Source: Apium graveolens
Lineage: Eukaryota > Streptophyta > Magnoliopsida > Apiales > Apiaceae
NCBI RefSeq assembly: GCF_009905375.1
Contig: NC_133657.1
Span: 64,420,219 to 64,484,218, forward strand
Direction: 5' to 3'
Length of the DNA stretch: 64,000 nucleotides
Shown one piece after another: positions 1 through 12,550 of this stretch (positions are counted from its first letter, which is position 1; each line of letters begins with the position of its first letter). A program made the translations under genes and the position numbers. The notes under the pieces were generated by a model. That model had not been told where the DNA came from. It saw only the letters and a list, made by a program, of their open reading frames with translations, and made no database searches.

Positions 1-1426
1 AACTTTTTGGGTTTTTTGGGGTTCGAATAAAATATAGGGTCTATAATAGTATATTTATAGGCAAAATTTTCAGCTGAAATTTTCCCATAAATATTATTAT
101 TATTATCCCATTTATTATTCTTATTAATAATTAAAACACCTTTTAATTATTAATCCTTTTTCTAAACACTTTAGAAATAATTCTCTCTCTTGATTTAATT
201 TCCAAAAATTAAATCCTTAATTAATAATATTAAGAACTTTTCTTAATTAATTTATAATCAATTAAATCTCATTTAATCAATTATTAAATTTGCCAATTAA
301 TTATTTATTTCACAAATAAATAATTATTAGCCATTATTAATTAATTTCTCCACCATTAAATCATTCTCTTTTTATGGTGTGACCATGTAGGTTCAATATT
401 AAGCCGGTAGTAGAAATAAATAATAATAAAGCTATTTTATCATTATTTATATAAATTCTCTAATTTATTAAATATGATTAATTAATTAATCTCATTTATT
501 CTACATCGTGAGGGATACTTCTCAGCATATCGCGACTATCCGGATAATATGATCTCACTGCTTAGAATACCAAGAACCTATTCAGTGAATAGTTACCGTA
601 CAATAAACTCCTTCTAGCCTACAATGTCCCGATTAAATACAAGGCATGGATCTCGTGTCAAGCCTATCTAATTCAATCACTTGCTTACCATTTACTATGC
701 GTAGTTCTATGCAAATTAGAAACTCCTTTCTAATTTCATTCCCTCTGGCCAGAGAATCCTGAACTAGCATAAGTGGATCAGCCTTGAACATTCGCTTCCT
801 TCACTGGAAGGGGTAGATCCTATATTGATCATACACTATCTTCGTGTACAAATTGCTATACCCAGTAGAGCCCTAATAATTGTCCCTGGAGACTAAGAAC
901 TAAACCAAAGCATAGTTCAGTGTACACAAGATGACTATGATGACCTCAAATCTAAGGATACTTGTACAACTATCACTATGTGAACAACTGCTGACACGTG
1001 AGTGAACTCCATCAGTTGTTCAGCTGTGCGAGTCATGTTCAGTGAACTTATTCTATAATAAGCACCCACATACTAGCTATAGTGTCACCACACAAATATC
1101 TATGAGAACATACATCCTTCATAATGAAGCAAGCATAGTATGTACCGATCTTTGCGGATTATTAATTACCAGTTAGTAATCCTATGATCAGGAACTATTT
1201 AAGTTTAGAGTTATCATCTTTTAGGTCTCACTATTATGATCTCATCATAATCCATAAAAAGCTTTACTCTAAACTATGGTATATCTTATTTAAACACTTA
1301 AATAGAAAGAGCCCGTAATAAAAACAAAACAAGTCTTTTATTAAAATCAATGAAATCAAAATAGATTACATAAAGAGTTATTCCTAAATCCTAATACATG
1401 ATTGGACTTAGAACGTATTCCTTCCA
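1..1426 (-). repeat. 3' LTR of A1 (partial)
   Basis: It aligns along its whole length with 6317-7742. It ends in CA at 1425-1426, the reverse complement of the family's TG start, here TGG where other copies read TGA. About 239 bp of its far end lie outside the window. It holds no credible gene. Confidence 0.93.
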
Positions 1427-1439
1427 ATCTCCCACTTGT
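1427..1439 (-). other. Polypurine tract of A1
   Basis: On the minus strand this reads ACAAGTGGGAGAT directly before the 3' LTR. That is the expected position of the plus-strand DNA primer in an LTR retrotransposon. The same tract precedes the 3' LTRs of A2 and A4. Confidence 0.85.
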
Positions 1440-3124
1440 ACTAAAGCCAATCACTCTGGTATCTAATACCCATCTAGTCTTTATGACGATCAAAGTGACT
1501 TTCATAAAGTAGCTTTGTGAGTGGGTCTGCTATATTGTTATGTGTGTCAACTCTAATTCAATACAATATAAGAAATGTTACCGCGCTCCCACTAACCCTT
1601 TTGTAGACGCATGGTTCATCTACGTTTTTGATAAAATCAAACTCTTTGATTGTCTCATCAAAACAAATGTTCCATCTTTCGAGAAGCTTGCTTTAAACCA
1701 CATATGGTTCGCAGTAGCTTACACACTAGGTTTTCATTTCCCTCGGAAAGAAAACCATCTGGCTATATGCCAGATCTCATAGTAGTAGTAAGCAGCAATC
1801 GCAAGCAAAATCCGAACTGATTTTAACAGGGCTACAGGTAAAAAGGTTTCATCAAAGTCAATCCATTGCCTTTGTTTGAATCCTTTTGCCACAAGCCTGG
1901 CCTTATAGGTCTCCACCTGGCCATCTGCTATAATCTATCTTTTGTATACCGTATACATAGATTCCATTCTGGATTTCATGGCACTATGCCATTTCTCTGA
2001 GTCAACACTACTCATAGCCTCATTATAGGTCACAGGGTCGTCATCATCAATGATCGACAACTCATTGTCATTCTCAATGACAAGGCCATATTACCTCTCA
2101 GGTTGGCGAGACACTCTCCCTGATCTATGAATGGGCTGTTCCACAAAAGGTTGTTCAGTCAGAACAGGTGTTTCCACTTGATCCGTAGTAGTTTGTGCTT
2201 CTTGAACTTCATCAAGTTCAATTTTGCTCCCACTATTTCCTTCAAGGATAAACTCCTTTTCCAAGAAGGTAGCATGTCTGGAGACAAACACCTGATGATC
2301 GGTGTAAAAGTAATACCCTAAAGTCTCTTTAGGATATCCCACAAAACTACATTTTACGGATCGATATTCCAGCTTATCTGGGTCAACTTACTTGACATAA
2401 GCTGGACATCCCCAAATTTTAATGTGTTTAAGACTCGGTTTCCTTTCTTTCCATATCTCATACGGAGTTTGAGAAACAGATTTGGAAGGCACCTTATTCA
2501 GTAAATATGCTGAGGTTTCCAATGCATAACCCCATAGGAATATTGGAAGATTTGCATAGCTCATCATGGACCGAACTATGTCTAACAAAGTTCGATTTCT
2601 CCTTTCAGATACCAATCTGGAGGAGTCCACTGGGAGACTATATCATTTACTTTGAGATAATCTAGAAATACTCCATTAAAGTATTCGCCACCTCGATCTG
2701 ATCGAAGAGTTATAATACTATGTTTGGTTGTTTCTCCACTTCATACTTATATTCTTTGAACTTTTCAAAGGCTTCAGACTTGTGTTTCATCAAACACATA
2801 TCCGAATCTAGATCTATTATCCATGAAAATAATGAAGTATGAAAATCTACCCATGGCTTGCGTAGACATTGGTCCACATACATTTATGTGTACCAATCCT
2901 AGCAAATCTGCAGCCCTCTCTCCATGTCTACTAAATGGAGACTGCAGTGCCACTATGAAGTGAGATTTTCATCATCCCTTTTCTTTTATTAGTTTGTTCA
3001 ATCTAAAGTAAATTATGTCACATTTATACAGACCATTATTTAAAGTACCACGTCCATAAAGAATATTATCTCTAAGATTAAAACATTCATTATTCTCAGT
3101 AATAAATGAAAATCCAGCCAAGTC
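1440..3124 (-). pseudogene. A1 pol remnant (integrase, reverse transcriptase, RNase H fragments)
   Basis: Short broken frames encode pieces that match the A3 pol protein: integrase core, the SERRNRT block, an RT N-terminal part and a last short RNase H tail. Compared with A3 several blocks are missing. They are the integrase zinc finger (junction near 2945), a few codons before SERRNR (near 2620), part of the RT fingers (near 1945), an RT palm block (near 1760), and about 870 bp spanning YVDD to late RNase H (near 1550). The same junctions occur in A2 and A4, so the losses predate the insertions. No active enzyme can be made. Confidence 0.85.
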
Positions 3125-4234
3125 TTACATGGGAATAATATTCCTCATAATCGAGGGAACAAAATAACACTTATTTAAAACAATAGTCTTGCCCGTAGGC
3201 ATATGTAAATGAAATGATTCTACATCTTCAGCAGCAACTTTTGCTCTATTTCCCATCATTAGAATCACCTCCTCTTCCTCAAGAGTCCTACTTCTCCTTG
3301 GTCCCTGCAACAAATTACAGATTTGAGAACCACAGGCGGTATCTAATACCCAAGTAGAAATTTGATTTAATGAAATATTCATTTCTATCATAAACATACC
3401 TGAATCAGAAGCGGTAGTCTCACTACCCTTCTTCTTCTTCAATTCTGCAAGGTAAACCTTGCAGTTCCTCTTCCAGTGCCCCACCTTGTTACAGTGAAAG
3501 CAAACAACTTTGCTCTTGGGGTCTTCAGCTTTTGGTGGAACCGGCATTTTCTCACCTACTTTCTTCTTCTTGGAAGGGTTCCTCTTCCTTTTCTTAGGAT
3601 TGGAACCTTCACCAATTAGAAGAACAGAACTCTTCTTAGGGGGAAAATTCGATTCCGCAGTCTTCAACATGTTGTGGAGTTCAGGCAGGTTGACATCCAA
3701 CTTATTCATGTGAAAGTTCACAACAAACTGCGAGAACGAACTCGGAAGCGATTGCAAGACCAAGTCTTGGCTCAGCTTCCTATCCATGGCAAAACCAAGT
3801 TGTCCAAGACGTTCAATCAAATTGATCATCTTAAGTATATGGTCATTCACAGATGATCCCTCAGACATCCTACAACTGAACAGCTCCTTCGATATCTCAT
3901 ATCGAGCTGTCCTCCCTGCCACATCATACAACTCTTGTAGATGCATGAGGATAGTGTGAGCATCCATATGCTCATGTTGCTTCTGTAGCTCAATGTTCAT
4001 GGAAGCTAGCATGATGCATTGAGCAACATTTGCATCATCTATCCACTTACGATACACAACATGTTCATCATTATGTGCATCACTAGCAGGTTCAGTAGGC
4101 TTAGGTCAGTCAATCAGGTATTCCAGCTTCTCAATCCTGAGAACAATTCTCAAGTTTCGAAGCCAGTCAGCATAATTAGGACCAGTCAATTTGTGAGCAT
4201 CTAGTATGCTCCTGAGTGATAGTGCAGAAGACAT
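3125..4234 (-). pseudogene. A1 gag and protease start, one in-frame stop
   Basis: The capsid and nucleocapsid precursor of a copia element starts at an ATG at 4234, with the N-terminus [11 protein letters not shown] as in A2. One in-frame TGA (4108-4106) replaces a serine codon near residue 43. After it the frame is open for about 310 codons. It shows a gag helical region, a lysine-rich stretch, a CCHC zinc knuckle (CFHCNKVGHWKRNC), then the protease entry motif WVLDTACGS. Unlike A2 and A4 the frame reads past the protease motif to 3125. The family binds its own RNA and packages it in virus-like particles. This copy is nearly intact but interrupted. Confidence 0.88.
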
Positions 4235-6064
4235 AACGTACAAAGTAAATCTGTAAATGATTAAACACATAACAACACTTAGCAAATAATCGATTTCATT
4301 TTAAAACACTATATGAATCGGGTCTTTATTCATAAGTGGCTCCCACTAGTTTACCTAATTTATTCAACCCCTACGCGAAAAATTAAGCATTCATAATGCT
4401 AGTGGGAATAGGGATCCTACATTCCAATAAACAACCCCGGCTGTAGCATGAACCGCCATGTAATGTTCAATAGGCAGACAACTCTTGTTAATTACATCTT
4501 ATGTTATTCCCTAATCAAACTTTAGCCTCTTAAATAATTGAGTCTCGGCTGTGGCACGACAAACTCAATATTCTAAGTCAAGTCTAACCCAACATTCCGT
4601 ACAGTTGAATCAGTCCCCAAAGGCCCACGGCTGTGGCACATACCGACCTTTAGATTCTTATTCAATGTACACATCTCTATGTAATAGACAAGTATTTCTG
4701 ATTTCGAAATCAAAGCCCTCGGCTGTAGCACGAACCGACAATGATTCAAAAATAAGAACTTTCTATCATGTTGGAAGGCTATGACCGACACAAGCCCGTT
4801 GTATCATTGGCCAATTACTACTTGATATTATTTAATTTTAGAGGGATTATATTACGTTACAATCATAATCATATTATAAAGAGATTCTTCCTTTTAAATT
4901 AAATATTTCAAATCAATAATCAATAATCAGATGATTCCCAGATCGGGTGGAGCATTGTCAAGAGGCGTCACTTAATAACCCTTTCTTACAGATAGAAATC
5001 TGTTGTTGACAGAATCATCCTTTCTCTCATATCGAAAATTCATATTCAATTACGTGTTTCATAAACACAAGAATCTCATGATTGTATTCATAATATTATT
5101 CTTAAGGTTATGAAATAATTTCACTATACTAGGTTGTCTAACAAACGCCTTATGTTCATTTAAGTTCACCTAAATCTATCATCGCATGATAAACTAAGCA
5201 TATATCACATATATCAACATGAATAAACATCAAGGTAGGCATGTTATATCATCATATCATCTAGCACATTAGTCTAAGCATTATACATCTCTATATATCA
5301 CATGAAGCATTTAAAAGCAGTTAAAACAGTTAAAAAACAGGTTTAAAACACTTACGGAAATATAAACAGTTCAAAACTTTTATATCAACTAAAATTGATC
5401 AATCCATTAGATCCGTCTCGGAAAAACGAATCCAACGGTATAATGCATGCCCAAAACGGAGTTACGAAACTCCCAGAAAATCAAATTTAATGTAAACAGT
5501 CGGGCTGTAACGCATTACAGGAACGCGTTACAAGCTCTGTAACGCATTCCGGTGATGCGTTACAACCCTTTTAACCAATTAAAAGGTGTAACGCATTCCG
5601 TGAATGCGCCATAGGGTGTAACGCATTCCCGGAATGCGCGACACCTTTTTTTTTTCTTTTGCAGCAGCCGCCGCCTATTTTCTCGGAAAACGAGCCAGAC
5701 ATCTTTTCTGTTTCTTTGTCTGTACCTTTACCGTGCAATCAACAAACAACACAGCATGCAGATGACATATATATACATCCGTACAATTCATATATATATA
5801 TATATAATTATTTAATTACGAATTTAATTGTAAGAACTTCAAAAATTCATAATAAAAAATCTATACATCATAAATTTATGAAAAAAATACCCAGACGATC
5901 TACAACACTTGTAGAACCCAGATCAACTTTCAAAATTATTCTGAGAAACGATTTCTCATCAGACAAAATTAATCCATGATATAACTTGTAAAAATCATAA
6001 TTAATTCATACAAGCACATAAAATTCTGAAATTTTTACCACAGATCTATATGCATACAACCTAT
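4235..6064 (-). other. A1 untranslated leader between primer site and gag
   Basis: About 1.8 kb without a credible gene, homologous to the leaders of A2 and A4. Near gag it holds four spaced copies of CGTGCYACAGCCG (as its reverse complement, about 4438-4738). Near the primer site it holds an array of GC-rich palindromes (5515-5645). Such a long leader in a retrotransposon is expected to carry packaging, dimerisation or translation signals. The actual role of either motif is not known to me. Confidence 0.75.
5515..5645 (-). repeat. Palindrome array in A1 leader
   Basis: Tightly packed variants of GTAACGCATTCC and its inverse GGAATGCGTTAC, several pairing head to head as near-perfect hairpins, in otherwise AT-rich sequence. 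Equivalent arrays occupy the same place in A2, A3 and A4. Confidence 0.85.
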
Positions 6065-6076
6065 GCTCTGATACCA
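6065..6076 (-). other. Primer binding site of A1 (tRNA initiator Met type)
   Basis: The minus strand reads TGGTATCAGAGC one base after the LTR end. This is the standard complement of the plant initiator Met tRNA 3' end used by copia elements. Confidence 0.92.
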
Positions 6077-6077
6077 T

Positions 6078-7742
6078 TGTTGGATTTTAATCGCAGCGGA
6101 GGCATGTTAAAACACTTTTACACACATAAAATCTAAATAAAAGTATACAGATCATGAATAAAAATTCAAGGGATCGAATCTAACCTTTAAAATAATTCGG
6201 AGATAACGATTAGAGATCCTTAGCAGTTGCTCCTCAAGTGTGAAGCACTCCACCGGTATCCACCAAGAAAACGATGTTAATGAGGAGGAAGGAGGTGGAG
6301 AGAATTGGGTTTTCCAAACTTTTTGGGTTTTTTGGGGTTCGAATAAAATATAGGGTCTATAATAGTATATTTATAGGCAAAATTTTCAGCTGAAATTTTC
6401 CCATAAATATTATTATTATTATCCCATTTATTATTCTCATTAATAATTAAAACACCTTTTAATTATTAATCCTTTTTCTAAACACTTTAGAAATAATTCT
6501 CTCTCTTGATTTAATTTCCAAAAATTAAATCCTTAATTAATAATATTAAGAACTTTTCTTAATTAATTTATAATTAATTAAATCTCATTTAATCAATTAT
6601 TAAATTTGCCAATTAATTATTTATTTCACAAATAAATAATTATTAGCCATTATTAATTAATTCCTCCACCATTAAATCATTCTCTTTTTATGGTGTGACC
6701 CTGTAGGTTCAATATTAAGCCGGTAGTAGAAATAAATAATAATAAAACTATTTTATCATTATTTATATAAATTATCTAATTTATTAAATATGATTAATTA
6801 ATTAATCACATTTATTCTACATCGTGAGAGATACTTCTCAGCATATCGCGACTATCCGGATAATATGAATTCACTGCTTAGAATACCAAGAACCTATTCA
6901 GTGAATAGTTACCGTACAATAAACTCCTTCTACCCTACAATGTCCCGATTAAATACAAGGCATGGATCTCGTGTCAAGCCTATCTAATTCAATCACTTAC
7001 TTACCATTTACTATGCGTAGTTCTATGCAAATTAGAAACTCCTTTCTAATTTCATTTACTCTGGCCAGAGATTCCTGAACTAGCATAAGTGGATCAGCCT
7101 TGAACATTCGCTTCCTTCATTGGAAGGGGTAGATCCTATATTGATCATACACTATCTTCGTGTACAAATTCCTATACCCAGTAGAGCCCTAATAATTGTC
7201 CCTGGAGACTAAGAACTAAACCAAAGCATAGTTCAGTATACACAAGATGACTATGATGACCTCAAGTCTAAGGATACTTGTACAACTATCACTATATGAA
7301 CAACTGCTGACACGTGAGTGAACTCCATCAGTTGTTCAGCTGTGCGAGTCATGTTCAGTGAACTTATTCTATAATAAGCACCTACATACTAGCTATAGTG
7401 TCACCACACAAATGTCTATGAGAACAGACATCCTTTATAATGAAGCAAGCATAGTATGTACCGATCTTTGCAGATTATTAATTACCAGTTAGTAATCCTA
7501 TGATCAGGAACTATTTAAGTTTAGAGTTATCAGCTTTTAGGTCTCACTATTATGATCTCATCATAATCCAAAAAAAGCTTTACTCTAAACTATGGTATAT
7601 CTTATTTAAACACTTAAATAGATAGAGCCCGTAATAAAAACAAAACAAGTCTTTTATTATAATCAATGAAATCAAAACAGATTACATAAAGAGTTATTCC
7701 TAAATCCTAATACATGATTGGACTTAGGACATATTCCTTTCA
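6078..7742 (-). repeat. 5' LTR of A1
   Basis: A 1665 bp LTR. On the minus strand it starts TGAAAGGAATATG and ends AAAATCCAACA. The promoter TATA sequence (CTATAAATA, minus strand) lies near 6377-6368, leaving roughly 1.37 kb of U3 upstream and under 0.3 kb of R-U5. No gene inside. Confidence 0.93.
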
Positions 7743-8227
7743 TAAACATCCTCTCCCACAATACTGTACTCATGATACGGTACCATATGTGGCTCTGCAA
7801 CCTTTCCAACAGAATCCTGGAATGGAACCCCTGGTATCCCTGCAACACCCTGCTTTGGCAAACCTAACTGTAATCCCACGTCATACTCATCCATCCCCTT
7901 GACCGGGGCCATCTGAAATATCTCTGGCTCTGGATCATATACTGGTATAGGAGGTAACACTGCGGCTGGGGGAAAATCTGCCTCAACCTCTGGTATAAAC
8001 CGATACTCTACAGGGAGTGGAGGTGGAAACAACGACTTAAAGAACTCTAAAGGATCAAACATCTCCATCAGATCTGGTATCTGCTCAGGAGCTGGTGGTG
8101 TTGGCTCCTGGGGAAACTGTGGTGGAAGCGACGGAGGTATCTGAGCCGGTATCTCAACTAACACTGGTGGTATAACTGGTGCAACCGGCCCAGTAATTTT
8201 CCACTCGGAAGATGTTGACGATGCCAT
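7743..8227 (-). pseudogene. Element C first ORF, N-terminal 161 codons, cut by A1
   Basis: An open frame starts at ATG 8227, about 165 bp after the C primer site, and runs unbroken until the A1 LTR at 7743. Position says it is the N-terminus of a gypsy gag or gag-pol protein. The visible part does not resemble B gag. It is rich in proline, glutamate and valine, with runs such as PPSLPPQFP, and carries no zinc knuckle or capsid motif that I recognise. It could be a lineage-specific N-terminal extension or an unrelated first ORF of a non-autonomous element. The last four or five codons of the open frame (ERNMS) come from the inserted LTR, not from C. Confidence 0.6.
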
Positions 8228-8391
8228 ATGATAGTATAACTAAGAAAGAAAAAGGGTCACTTAACATTCCTAAAACTTATACATTCCTAATCTTGACTTA
8301 TCATAACCCTAAAACTCGTATTCCTATCTTCTGTGATCATCCTATCTTATCTTAATCCTAATGTTCTTATTTTTCAGGGACTAAACCTCCA
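8228..8391 (-). other. Element C leader
   Basis: Short untranslated stretch between the C primer site and the ATG of its first ORF. No structure beyond AT-rich sequence seen. Confidence 0.6.
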
Positions 8392-8403
8392 GCTCTGATG
8401 CCA
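8392..8403 (-). other. Primer binding site of element C
   Basis: The minus strand reads TGGCATCAGAGC, one base off the usual initiator Met primer site, four bases after the LTR end. The B site (37403-37414) is the perfect version. Confidence 0.8.
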
Positions 8404-8407
8404 AACC

Positions 8408-8710
8408 TGTTACGCCCTCCAAACCCGGGGTATAAGTCTAGGGGTTACTAGCTAATCTCCAAACATGTACAACCTGTACAATAATTAAGTAGATATATAT
8501 ATATCTAACCCCATTAATACTAACCGAGATCTTTTTAGGTTAAAGTTTGAAAATAAGAACCATATTCTACTTTTATCACAATCCAAATTTAAAATTTCAC
8601 AAAACTCTCTTTATTACAAACCATTGTCTATAAGTTTTAAACTACATTACTTCTTTATTCAAACACACACATTAACTATCTACACTACACCTGCTCAGGC
8701 AACTCAAAAT
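8408..8710 (-). repeat. Element C 5' LTR, terminal part (left of B)
   Basis: Begins (as read on plus) TGTTACGCCCTCC. On the minus strand it therefore ends in GGAGGGCGTAACA, the terminal module also seen in B, E and F. It is broken at 8710 by element B and resumes at 52971. No gene. Confidence 0.82.
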
Positions 8711-11579
8711 TGTGACGCCCTCCAAACCCGGGGTCTAGATTTGGGGGTCACAAGCCACTAAACTATAATAAAATAATCACAGCGGAATAATATAATAAAT
8801 ATGACCCCTTGCATGCAACTGGATCGATCACAAGTTATAGTATGGAACATGCACTAATACAAACCAACTGTCATTACAAACCATAAGTCTAATTAGTTTT
8901 ACAATTTATTGAAATTTTATTACAAACCTCTAGACTAGTTAAGCGTCCCAACTGTCTACCTGGAAAACACACCAAACTATCTATAAGCACTTGACTTTTG
9001 CTCAAACCTGGAACTCAAGCCTGCTCTGGCTTAGCTGAAAGATTAGAATAATAAACAAGTATGAGCGAAGAGATACTCAGCAAGTGATATGAAGTTTGTT
9101 AGTGAACAATAATAACAATATCTGAGTAAAAGTCAAAGCTGATATAAACTTTAAAGTTTAAGTGACATTTTAATCAAACACAATTCTGCACTATGTTGTT
9201 CCTGATGATCAGTCACAAAACAGCATCGGTATCCCGTAACCATACCATAAATATAGGTATCGATATCCCGCAGCCATATCGTACCTATTCGATATCCATA
9301 AAAAGGCATATACTCGCCTAGCAAGATATTACACTTTCGTATAATAGCTCACGCTGGACCGGTGCCTCGGCCTCTTACGCTAACCCATAACCAATTCACA
9401 AAATCAATTTTGATTAAGGGAGTCGGATCAATGACATTTTTATCTATTCAACTCCCCACATCACATGGTCCGGAGTTATCTCAACAACTGATGGTGAAAT
9501 AACCAGAATAATTAGTTATTCGCTAATCTCAATTCAAAGTTTCACTGTATAGAGTATATCTGGATAATATAGTTATTCACTATCTATCGAATCAAAAGAT
9601 TGGTTCTAGCAGAATAATTGCTAGAATAAGAGAATGTCAATAAACATAGGAGTATTGATATTCAATGCGCTATCAGAATATTTATAAACAGTTCTTATAT
9701 TTTGAATATGTAAAATAATAAGCTATTCTAAACTTAGAATAGGAGAAAATACTTGCCTGGTAGGCTCAATAACTTTTCACTAAAACCCTGGCTTATAACT
9801 ACTGGCTACTAACTCCGTCTAGTACTTGACTGCACTCCTTACTACTCGATTCTATAAACAAAAGGGCTATCTTAACTGACAGAACCAAACTCAATCGACG
9901 TAATTATATGTCTTGATATCTACCCGATCGTTTATAACTAAGCATGGCATTTTAAAAGTGTAAACAGGTAGCATGCATATCACATCGCACGTAATCATGG
10001 TATTCGTATAACACGTAATCACATAGTTCATGTAACACATAAGTCACATCATTAAAAGATATGTCTCAGTGCGTTCAGAATTAAAATCAGATCATTAATA
10101 ATATTTACCGATTAGATATTAACTCAAACTGATACACAAATCAAATGTCATTGCAATACAAAAGAAATTAGGACTTAAAAGTATTTTTATTAAAAGCGTA
10201 ATAATTTTCTGAGTCTATACGCGTTCGTTTCGTATTAAACGGACGAACTTATTTATTATGAATAAAATAAGAAATAAATGGAAATAAACAAATTAATAAT
10301 AATAATAATTGACTTTTAAATACCAAGATATAATTTTTAAAAGTTTAAAAATAATTTTTAGGAATTATTTGAATTAATTATAAATAATTTATATTTATTT
10401 AACTATTTATAAATAAAATTAATTAATTAAATGATTTTAATCAATCAATTAAATTTATAAATAATTAACTAAAATAAATTATAAATAATTAAATCAAATT
10501 AGATTTTCAAAAATAATAAAAGAAAATAATTTTAGGAATTTAAAATAATTAAGTAAATAATTTTTAGAATTAAAAATAGTCAATAAATGATTTTTAAATA
10601 TAAAATAAATGATTTTTTTGGAAATAAGAAAATGATTTTAAAATAAATTATAAAAAAAAAGAATACAGAAACAAGTTTTAGTATTTAGTTTTGGAAATTA
10701 GAAGATCAAAACCGGGTCGGGTTAGGGCTTTAATCGGGTTGCCAAGAACTCCGGTTGAAGGTCGACCGGAATCTGGGTTTTCCCGAAAACCGGCGACTTC
10801 GCCGGAACCCGGCGAATTCTCGGTGCCACTGCAACACCTCCATTCGACTCCGTTTCATTTGGTTTTTATACGAAATCAATTCCACATCATTCCTTGCACA
10901 TAATCATCAACCCAGAAGTCCCAAAAACAGTCCCGAACAACTTTCCGGCCACAAACCGGCGATTACAATCGGAAAAATACAAATCAGAGCAATTCTTAAC
11001 CAAACTAAATAATTCCAATACCAAATAAAAGCTTACAATACCCACAACCTATTCAGGTGATCCACAAACATAAAAAACTCAGGAACAATCAAAAAAATTG
11101 AATAAAAAAAAACCCAAAACTCAAGAACACGGTTTCAACAATCCGGGACTAAAATGATGCAACCAAATACATAAATGAAAGGAATATGTCCTAAGTCCAA
11201 TCATGTATTAGGATTTAGGAATAACTTTTATGTAATATGTTTTGATTTCATTGATATTAATAAAGACTTGTTTTGTTTTTATTACGGGCTTTATCTATTT
11301 AAGTGTTTAAATAAGATATACCATAGTTTAGAGTAAAGCTTTTTATGGATTATGATGAGATCATAATAGTGAGACCTAAAAAGATGATAACTCTAAACTT
11401 AAATAGTTCCTGGTCATAGGATTACTAACTGGTAATTAATAATCCGCAAAGATCGGTACATACTATGCTTGCTTCATTATGAAGGATGTCTGTTCTCATA
11501 GACATTTGTGTGGTGACACTATAGCTAGTATGTAGGTGCTTATTATGGAATAAGTTCACGGAACATGACTCGCACAGCT

Positions 11580-11619
11580 GAACAACTGATGGAGTTCACT
11601 CACGTGTCAGCAGTTGTTC
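11580..11619 (+). promoter_or_regulatory. Inverted repeat around a G-box in A2 U3
   Basis: GAACAACTG at 11580-11588 is matched by CAGTTGTTC at 11611-11619, with CACGTG (the plant G-box core) at 11601-11606 between them. The arrangement is kept in most A-family LTRs read here. G-boxes bind bZIP and bHLH factors in plants; any role in this LTR is inference. Confidence 0.5.
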
Positions 11620-12518
11620 ACATAGTGATAGTTGTACAAGTATCCTTAGACTTGAGTTCATCATAGTCATCTTGTGTACACTGAACTATGCTTTGGTTTA
11701 GTTCTTAGTCTTCAGGGACAATTATTAGGGCTCTTCTGGGTATAGGAATTTGTACACGAAGATAGTGTATGATCAATAAAGGATCTACCCCTTCCAGTGA
11801 AGGAAGCGAATGTTCAAAGCTGATCCACTTATGCTAGTTCAGGAATCTCTGGCCAGAGTAAATGAAATTAGAAAGGAGTTTCTAATTTGCATAGAACTAT
11901 GCATAGTAAATGGTAAGCAAAGTGATTGAATTAGATAGGCTTGACACGAGATCCATGCCTTGTATTTAATCGGGACATTGTAGGGTAGAAGGAGTTTATT
12001 ATACGATAACTATTCACTGAATAGGTTCTTGGTATTCTAAGCAGTGAATTCATATTATCCGGATAGTCGCGATATGCTGAGAAGTATCCCTCACGATTTA
12101 GAATAAATGTGATTAATTAATTAATCATATTTAATAAATTAGAGAATTTATATAAATAATGATAAAATAGTTTTATTATTATTTATTTCTACTACCGGCT
12201 TAATATTGAACCTACAGGATCACACCATAAAAAAAGAATGATTTAATGGTGGAGGAATTAATTAATAATGGCTAATAATTATTTATTTATGAAATAAATA
12301 ATTAATTGGCAAATTTAATAATTGATTAAATGAGATTTAATTGATTATAAATTAATTAAGAAAAGTTCTTAATATTATTAATTAAGGATTTAATTTTTGG
12401 AAATTAAATCAAGAGAGAGAATTATTTCTAAAGTGTTTAGAAAAAGGATTAATAATTAAAAGGTGTTTTAATTATTAATGAGAATAATAAATGGGATAAT
12501 AATAATATTATTTATGGG

Positions 12519-12550
12519 AAAATTTCAGCTGAAAATTTTGCCTATAAATA
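12519..12550 (+). promoter_or_regulatory. LTR promoter of A2: palindrome plus TATA box
   Basis: CTATAAATA at 12542-12550 is a good plant TATA box. It is preceded within about 10 bp by the palindrome TTTCAGCTGAAA (12523-12534), extended by A/T arms. The pair is kept in A1, A3 and A4. Transcription would start some 30 bp downstream and fix the R region near 12580. Confidence 0.65.

Larger units (their letters stand above)
1..7742 (-). mobile_element. Copia element A1, internally deleted, left LTR cut by window edge
   Basis: Ty1/copia LTR retrotransposon read on the minus strand: 5' LTR 6078-7742, primer site 6065-6076, leader, gag 4234-3125, degraded pol, polypurine tract 1439-1427, and 3' LTR from 1426 to the window edge. 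Window base 1 aligns with base 6317 of the other LTR, and the two LTRs stay in register with no net length change (1665 bp full length). The element interrupts the first ORF of gypsy element C, whose last visible codons abut the LTR at 7743. The right flank is TAAAC; the left duplication lies outside the window. Pol carries the same deletions as A2 and A4, so the copy cannot encode its own reverse transcriptase. Confidence 0.93.

Noticed and set aside
1540..2321. Plus-strand open frames over A1 pol (repeated at 17154-17396 and 42797-43577)
   Set aside because: They are antisense to pol fragments and recur only because the copia copies are homologous; no protein feature supports them.
5515..5645. 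CRISPR-like repeat array
   Set aside because: Units are variable palindromes without uniform spacers, in a plant retrotransposon leader; it is a hairpin cluster.
7724..8227. Host proline-rich protein gene
   Set aside because: It lies directly after a gypsy LTR and primer site in the right orientation, so it is an element ORF; its final residues are inserted LTR sequence.
10691..11012. Short open frames with basic and proline-rich character in the B LTR (also 51592-51810)
   Set aside because: Frames are not kept between the two LTR copies, and the region is LTR sequence.
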